From JAYZDF01 sp036337945 (GTDB lineage: Bacteria; Myxococcota; Kuafuiibacteriia; Kuafuiibacteriales; Kuafuiibacteriaceae): a stretch of DNA of 64,000 nt. Shown here piece by piece: positions 59,283 to 64,000 of this stretch. The position numbers and the translations under genes are program-made. The stretch's first letter is position 1. The number at the start of each line of letters is the position of its first letter. The notes under the pieces are model-generated. The model was not told where the DNA came from and ran no database searches. It was given only the letters and a program-made list of their open reading frames with translations. The stretch lies in contig JAYZDF010000004.1 in NCBI GenBank assembly GCA_036337945.1, forward strand, positions 1 to 64,000. Direction: 5' to 3'.

Positions 59283-60496
59283 TTTTGGAGTTCTCGTTTT
59301 TCGTCGTCTTCAATTTTTTTTGCGATCGTTCGAATAGAAGTCGACTGTGATTTTAGATAAAGGTCTAGTTTTTCCAGACTCGACATGATCTTCTCTAAGT
59401 CTTGAAATTGGACCTGCCCGCTGGCCAGTTTCAATACATCTAAGTTGACCAAGGCATCGGGACTAATCTGGTTTAGCCAGGTCGACGCACTTTGTTGCGG
59501 ACTTTGAATCGATAGCCCGATAGGTTCGCTACTTTTTTGGTTGACCCCCTGATTCCCTGCAGCAAGAGCACCGGGGTCATTGGCGAGGTCTGTACTGGAA
59601 GCACCCTCAGGAGAAGATGCACTCGCTTGATTCTGAACGGACTCATTAGAAGAAGCCCGAGGAGTGCTTGCAGGTGCTTCATCTGAAGAAAAGTTTGTTG
59701 CCACACTTTGAGGTCCACCCGCCAATTGCCTGTTATTGGTCCTTTCTACGCGTCCGCTTCGAATTGTTTCATCGAAGGCGCCGACCTCAGTGGCAAATTG
59801 GTTTGCCGCCTTCGCGAGCGCAAGAAGTTGTCGTTTTTCTTCTAATAACCTCATGACTTTGGCGCGTTTGCGCTTGAGTTTGTCACGTGTGTCTTCCAAG
59901 AATTCTGCTTTTTCACGAAGCTCTTGTGGTCCATCGAGAGGGTCTATTTGAACCTGATACTGTTTCCACTGCTTTGGTGTCGAGGAGGTCGTTCGAAGTT
60001 TCGTCTCTAATTTTCTCAGTTCTTTCCTCTGATTTAGTAGTTGTCTAATTTTTTTAGCCGCCTGAATACGTGTGTCTTTCGAGGCACTTCGTAGCAAAGC
60101 CTTTTCGTCACCAATCAGCGCGTCAATGTTCCTCAGCGCATCCCGCAGTGACTTTTCACACGCTCTCACAGCTATCGACCGTTTCTGCGAAAGGTTTTCG
60201 AGCTCATTCGCAGCTTGTACGGATTGCCGAAGCAGGTTCTGAAGATTTCGGTTCGCGACGTCGGTGGTTCGACTTTTTTTCAGCCGTGCAATTCGGTGTG
60301 CGAGCTCTTGGTTTCTCGACTCCATTACGATCACGCGAGATTCAAATTCACGACATTGCGAAACGTGTGCCTTTATCTTATCCAACCCGATACCTGTGGT
60401 ATTCCCTTGGTTAGCCGAAATAAGGCTGAACAGTAGAGTTACAAGAATTGTCAGCACCTGACGCACGTGACGAATATAGTGCAAGCATCGATCCAT
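59279..60496 (-). CDS. Secreted coiled-coil protein with low-complexity tail
   Basis: 405 aa. A hydrophobic signal (VLTILVTLLFSLISA) precedes a long basic coiled coil (~40-245, with NRNLQNLLRQSVQAANELENLSQK and KLKRKRAKVMRLLEEKRQLL), then a Ser/Ala/Gln-rich disordered stretch and a short helical C-terminus (LDLYLKSQSTSIRTIAKKIED). Probable periplasmic strut for the barrel encoded next to it (inference). Not recognised. Confidence 0.7.
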   Translation of the reverse strand: MDRCLHYIRHVRQVLTILVTLLFSLISANQGNTTGIGLDKIKAHVSQCREFESRVIVMESRNQELAHRIARLKKSRTTDVANRNLQNLLRQSVQAANELENLSQKRSIAVRACEKSLRDALRNIDALIGDEKALLRSASKDTRIQAAKKIRQLLNQRKELRKLETKLRTTSSTPKQWKQYQVQIDPLDGPQELREKAEFLEDTRDKLKRKRAKVMRLLEEKRQLLALAKAANQFATEVGAFDETIRSGRVERTNNRQLAGGPQSVATNFSSDEAPASTPRASSNESVQNQASASSPEGASSTDLANDPGALAAGNQGVNQKSSEPIGLSIQSPQQSASTWLNQISPDALVNLDVLKLASGQVQFQDLEKIMSSLEKLDLYLKSQSTSIRTIAKKIEDDEKRELQK

Positions 60497-60562
60497 GAAA
60501 AATTTCCCGCAAAATTTCCGTTTTGACCGATAAGTACTCAGAATTCTGAGACTATTGTTGCT

Positions 60563-61999
60563 TTAAGTCTCAGGTTTCTCCGTTGTGGGTCGGCTCGTGA
60601 TCGTTCCAATCCCGTACTTTTCAAGCTTATAATAGAGCGCGCTTGCCTTGATCTTCAATCGTCGCGCTGTTTCTGTTTTTACTCCATTCGCGGCCTCGTA
60701 GGCCGATAGAATCATTTGCCTTTCAGCATTTTCGAGAAACTGGTTGAGTCCTAAATTGCCCGTTGAAATCTGAAGTTGATCAAGCTGTGGGGCTCTCCCC
60801 GTGACTTGTGCTGGTAAATCGTCCGGCGTGAGAACCGGCGGGTCGGCAAAAACTAACGCCTGTTCGATGATGTTTTCAAGTTCTCGAACATTTCCAGGAA
60901 AATGGTAGTTTCTCAGCTGCGCGATAGAGCCTTCGTCGATACTTTCTATTTCTGGATTTGTTCGCGCCTTTAGTTTCTCAACAAAGTGTCTAGCCAACGG
61001 TTCTATGTCATCTGTTCTTTCTCGAAGTGGGGGCAGGGTGAGCGGAACAATATGAAGACGATAGAACAAGTCTTGCCGAAAGCGCCCCTCTGCAACTTCT
61101 TTTTCTAAATCCCTATTGGTCGCAGAAATGATTCTTACATCAATCTTAACAGATTTTTCTCCGCCAACTCTTTCGATAATTCCTTCTTGAAGTACTCTCA
61201 GCAACTTTACTTGCATCGCCGGTGTGATTTCACCAATCTCGTCCAGAAAAATAGTTCCCTTATGTGCTAATTCAAAGCGCCCAAGCTTGCGTTTGATTGC
61301 GCCCGTGAAGGCGCCCTTCTCGTGTCCAAACAGTTCACTTTCGAGCAATGAATCTGTAAGCGCTCCACAATTCACTTTGACTAAGGGGCCGTCTTTTCGC
61401 TTTGAATTATTGTGGATCGCATTTGCGACAAGCTCTTTCCCTGTGCCTGACTCTCCAAAAATATGAACACTGGCATCTGTGACCGCAAGTTTTTCAATTT
61501 TTTTGAAAATGGTACGCATTGCTCCACTTTGACCGATCATTTCGTCGTATCCACGAGTATCAGACACGATTTTTCGGTCTCGTGCTCCGCTTAAAAGTTG
61601 GGCAGCTTCTTGTAGGCGGTCTTTTGTTACGCGAAGTGATTGCCACTCTAAGGCCTGCTGAATCTTGGCTCTAATTCGGTCAGTTGAGAACGGTTTTTCG
61701 ATGAAATCAAAAGCGCCTAGTTTGATCGCTTCGACAGCTGTTTCAACAGTTGCGTAGCCGGTCATAATGACCACGGCTGTATTTGGGTTGTTTTCTAGAA
61801 CCGACTTCAGCACGTCAATCCCGTCTAAACCATCCATTTTGAGGTCCGTTACGACGAGCTGCGTATCATTTTCCTGAAGTAGTTTTAGGCCTTTTTCACC
61901 AGAGTCGGTTGAGAGTGTTGTGTACCCTAAACGACTGCAGACGGCGGAAACTCCCTCACGAAGTGTGTCATTGTCATCAATGATCAATACAGTAGTCAA
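60563..61999 (-). CDS. Sigma-54-dependent NtrC-family response regulator
   Basis: Receiver domain with phospho-acceptor D52 (VVTDLKMDG) and conserved T80/K102, AAA+ domain with GESGTGKE (182-189), GAFTGA (229-234, contact with sigma-54), and R-finger region (RERTDDIEPLARHF). The C-terminal Fis-type HTH (TARRLKIKASALYYKLEKYG) completes it. 478 aa. It should activate -24/-12 promoters in response to the adjacent kinase (21 nt upstream). Confidence 0.95.
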   Translation of the reverse strand: MTTVLIIDDNDTLREGVSAVCSRLGYTTLSTDSGEKGLKLLQENDTQLVVTDLKMDGLDGIDVLKSVLENNPNTAVVIMTGYATVETAVEAIKLGAFDFIEKPFSTDRIRAKIQQALEWQSLRVTKDRLQEAAQLLSGARDRKIVSDTRGYDEMIGQSGAMRTIFKKIEKLAVTDASVHIFGESGTGKELVANAIHNNSKRKDGPLVKVNCGALTDSLLESELFGHEKGAFTGAIKRKLGRFELAHKGTIFLDEIGEITPAMQVKLLRVLQEGIIERVGGEKSVKIDVRIISATNRDLEKEVAEGRFRQDLFYRLHIVPLTLPPLRERTDDIEPLARHFVEKLKARTNPEIESIDEGSIAQLRNYHFPGNVRELENIIEQALVFADPPVLTPDDLPAQVTGRAPQLDQLQISTGNLGLNQFLENAERQMILSAYEAANGVKTETARRLKIKASALYYKLEKYGIGTITSRPTTEKPET

Positions 62000-62019
62000 A
62001 ACACAGTTAATCTAGCACA

Positions 62020-63468
62020 TTACTCGTCGAGAAGACCGGGCTCTTCGACCGGTTTATATGAGGCTTCTACTGGCAAATCGATGACAAACATTGCACCAGC
62101 AGGTTTATTTGCTCGATATTCGATCGTTCCGTTGTGTTCGAAGATTGCTTTTTTCACTAACGCCAGTCCGAGACCCGTGCCCTTTTGCTTGGTTGTAAAA
62201 AATGGAGTGAAAATATCCTTTACCTTCTCAGGCGGAACTCCCGGCCCATTGTCGCCAATCGTGACTCTCAGATTCTTTTCTTCGGCATGGGCACTCAGAG
62301 TTACAACTCCACCTTGAGGGCTCGCCTGAATAGCATTTCTCACAACATTGAGCAGCGCAGAGCGGATAGATTGCTGGTCAAAAACGGCATGAAGCTCTCG
62401 TTTTACATCGATGATAACCTTTACTTCTTTTTCCAGAGCATCTGCGGACGAGATCTGCTGAATGTCCGACAATATTTTCTCCACGTTGGTACTTTCTTTG
62501 CTGACAACTCGAGTTCGAGCGAAGGCTAAAAAGTCATTTACGACTCGTGAGAGAACTTTGATTTCTTTCAGGATTTTATCTACGTGAGATGTCTTTTCCT
62601 TATCTCCGTCGAGATCTTCTCGGAGAAGAGAGCCAAACAGTTCAATACCTCCCAGAGGGTTCCTTACTTCGTGCGCGATTCCGCCCAGCATCATTTGCAT
62701 TTCTTCATCACGCTGGTGGAGAGACCTCGCCATTTGACTCATTGTTTGGCCCAGTACTTGAACTTCTATAGGACCGTTTTGCGGTACCTCTTGCTCTAAG
62801 TGACCTCGACCAATTTTCTCAGCAGCGGCAGATAAATTCTGTAGTGGCACCGTGACACGGCTGGCTGAGGCAAAGGCGAGAGCGACAAGAAGAACGAGGG
62901 CTATAATGGTAAAGACGACCAGCACTCTGCGAGTGTTGTCTAAGGCATCAAAAAAGGTGGCTTGTGCATGAACAGCGATGAGCATGTTCTCACCATGTGG
63001 GCTATATGCAGATTTGTACCAGCGACCTTCTATCCCTCGAAATAAAACAGATGCAGTTGATTCGCCATTCGAAGCTCGCTCTAGTTCTTCTAGATCAAAC
63101 ATGGCTCTCGGATAAGAATCGCCTATCCGAAGAGTTTGCCGACTATCGATAAGGACAGATTTTTCATCTGTTTTGAACACAATGATTCTTTCTAGTTCGG
63201 CTGCCTTGAGAAGTGCCGACACTTTTTGCTGCGTCCGCTTTGCAATTCTAAGTTCTTCATCTCCTGGCTCAAGTAAAGAAACTCTTGCCTCGATAATGGT
63301 ACTCGCAATTTTAGCCGAGGCGATGAGTCTTTTGGCTAAAGAGCGATCGAGCGCACTTCGCATGGCTTGATCTGCAAAATAGGCAGTGCCGAGCAATACA
63401 AGTAAGGCTGGGATCACAAGTACAAATAATAACTGTCGTTTGAAAGGGAGGCGTGAGAACAGATTCAT
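62020..63468 (-). CDS. Membrane sensor histidine kinase
   Basis: Two TMs (~13-33, ~181-203) flank a periplasmic sensor domain of ~145 residues. HAMP (~200-252) leads into HisKA with H266 (GGIAHEVRNPLGGIE), then HATPase_c with NVVRNAIQASPQG (N box), GDNGPGVP (G1) and KGTGLGLALVKK (G2). 482 aa. Lies directly upstream of the sigma-54 response regulator, its probable partner. Confidence 0.95.
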   Translation of the reverse strand: MNLFSRLPFKRQLLFVLVIPALLVLLGTAYFADQAMRSALDRSLAKRLIASAKIASTIIEARVSLLEPGDEELRIAKRTQQKVSALLKAAELERIIVFKTDEKSVLIDSRQTLRIGDSYPRAMFDLEELERASNGESTASVLFRGIEGRWYKSAYSPHGENMLIAVHAQATFFDALDNTRRVLVVFTIIALVLLVALAFASASRVTVPLQNLSAAAEKIGRGHLEQEVPQNGPIEVQVLGQTMSQMARSLHQRDEEMQMMLGGIAHEVRNPLGGIELFGSLLREDLDGDKEKTSHVDKILKEIKVLSRVVNDFLAFARTRVVSKESTNVEKILSDIQQISSADALEKEVKVIIDVKRELHAVFDQQSIRSALLNVVRNAIQASPQGGVVTLSAHAEEKNLRVTIGDNGPGVPPEKVKDIFTPFFTTKQKGTGLGLALVKKAIFEHNGTIEYRANKPAGAMFVIDLPVEASYKPVEEPGLLDE

Positions 63469-63490
63469 CGAAGTTTAGTTTTTTATTGCT

Positions 63491-64000
63491 TCAGCGTGAA
63501 ATGTCGTAACGTACCATCATCCGATGAAGAATGTTTCTGTGGATGCCTGCGGTACGCGCTGCTCCCGAAACGTTTCCGTCATGCTCTTTTAGAAGCGCTG
63601 TAATGTAGCCTTTTTCGAAGTCTGCCATGACGACTTCGCGAGCTTCTTTATATTTACGTCCCCGCCATAAAATTTCGGTGATCGAACCTGTTTCAGATTG
63701 ATAGCCTTCGGGTAAAGATTCTGAAGCTTGCTCCTCTTGTTCGTTCTCATCGCCATACGGTTCGTCGATTGCATAGAGTTCGGCGGAAAGTTCCATATCT
63801 TCAGGAACCCGAAAGAATTTATCGGAAAGAGAGGCACCTCGTTCTATGATATTTCTAAGCTCGCGTACGTTTCCCGGCCAGTGATAATCGAGCAGCCTTT
63901 TGAGATCAGGCTCACGAAGCTCGAGTGGTTCTCCAGAAATCGTCGGCGTATCACTGAGGAACATACGAATAAGTGGCTCCAAATCAGTCGGACGGTCTTT
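63491..64000 (-). CDS. C-terminal part of a second sigma-54 activator, 5' end outside the window
   Basis: The frame runs to the right edge (codons read KDRPTDLEPLIRMF from 64000 inward), so the TTG at 63982 is not the true start. The part seen is the end of an AAA+ sigma-54 domain (R-finger-like DRPTDLEP, WPGNVRELRNIIERG) and a C-terminal Fis HTH (GNVSGAARTAGIHRNILHRMM) after an acidic linker (YGDENEQEEQ). The N-terminal sensor (receiver, FHA or GAF) is not visible. It precedes the histidine kinase gene by 22 nt. Confidence 0.88.
   Translation of the reverse strand, partial: KDRPTDLEPLIRMFLSDTPTISGEPLELREPDLKRLLDYHWPGNVRELRNIIERGASLSDKFFRVPEDMELSAELYAIDEPYGDENEQEEQASESLPEGYQSETGSITEILWRGRKYKEAREVVMADFEKGYITALLKEHDGNVSGAARTAGIHRNILHRMMVRYDISR

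Overview
The window reads as a compact chromosomal segment of a Gram-negative, aerobic-type bacterium with moderate G+C. Outer-membrane barrels (a FadL/OmpP1 protein and another predicted barrel), lipoproteins, FtsX/EnvC-like division proteins, orphan NuoL and sigma-54 regulators point to a Gram-negative. Cys-rich lipoproteins with 'TGRC'-type modules, FHA proteins, HEAT proteins, SPFH and HelD-like proteins resemble what is seen in Myxococcota and other former Deltaproteobacteria. This placement is an inference, since no 16S gene is present. No insertion sequence, prophage, CRISPR array or obvious island was seen. Gene packing is extreme: many ATGA-type 4-bp overlaps, three convergent pairs whose stop codons interlock, and no intergenic gap over 300 bp apart from the one filled by RNase P RNA.

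Layout. 1-12 kb: the 3' end of a helical protein, then a minus-strand run (pilus/secretion MshEN protein, holB, metG, HEAT protein), a homoserine-kinase-like pseudokinase, and a minus-strand block with a cNMP-domain GspE/PilB ATPase and a membrane gluzincin-TPR protein. 12-17.5 kb: LytM peptidase coupled to a HelD-like helicase, then slipin and a KamA-family radical SAM enzyme. 17.6-23 kb: HU, then metallophosphoesterase, GMC oxidoreductase, degenerate-GGDEF protein and a small membrane protein, the first three with overlapping starts and stops. 23-29 kb: a fatty-acyl-AMP ligase broken by one in-frame TAA, then VOC, PanE-like, endonuclease/phosphatase and leucyl aminopeptidase genes. 29-33 kb: minus-strand pssA, aminotransferase, two Cys-rich secreted proteins and an HcrB-like flavoprotein. 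33-38 kb: a tightly packed MBL / Usp-like / NhaD-like / HupE-like / Hsp33 operon. 38-46 kb: ftsX, envC-like, ctpA, FHA-TPR, pdxA, HEAT lipoprotein/secreted and HAMP-like proteins. 46-48 kb: a CAT-anticodon tRNA (probably tRNA-Ile2), a strong terminator, a zinc-ribbon protein, a carboxymuconolactone-decarboxylase-family protein and rnpB (minus). 48-56 kb: a large Cys-rich lipoprotein, Sua5, nuoL, a SAM hydroxide adenosyltransferase-type protein, an IscA/ErpA protein and ThiO. 56-64 kb: an envelope block (secreted protein, FadL, barrel, coiled-coil protein) next to a sigma-54 response regulator, a histidine kinase and a truncated second sigma-54 activator.

How the genes fit together. Translation and replication housekeeping (metG, holB, rnpB, tRNA, Sua5) is interleaved with envelope biology: the divisome amidase-activation set FtsX/EnvC/Ctp, lipid synthesis by PssA, and outer-membrane barrels. 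The 33-38 kb operon looks like an ion/redox stress unit. A recurring signal is a -10-like hexamer 3-12 nt before the start codon with no Shine-Dalgarno, suggesting that many mRNAs are leaderless. Most functional calls are family-level. The least understood parts are the degenerate-GGDEF operon, the NhaD/HupE/Hsp33 operon and the barrel/coiled-coil pair.
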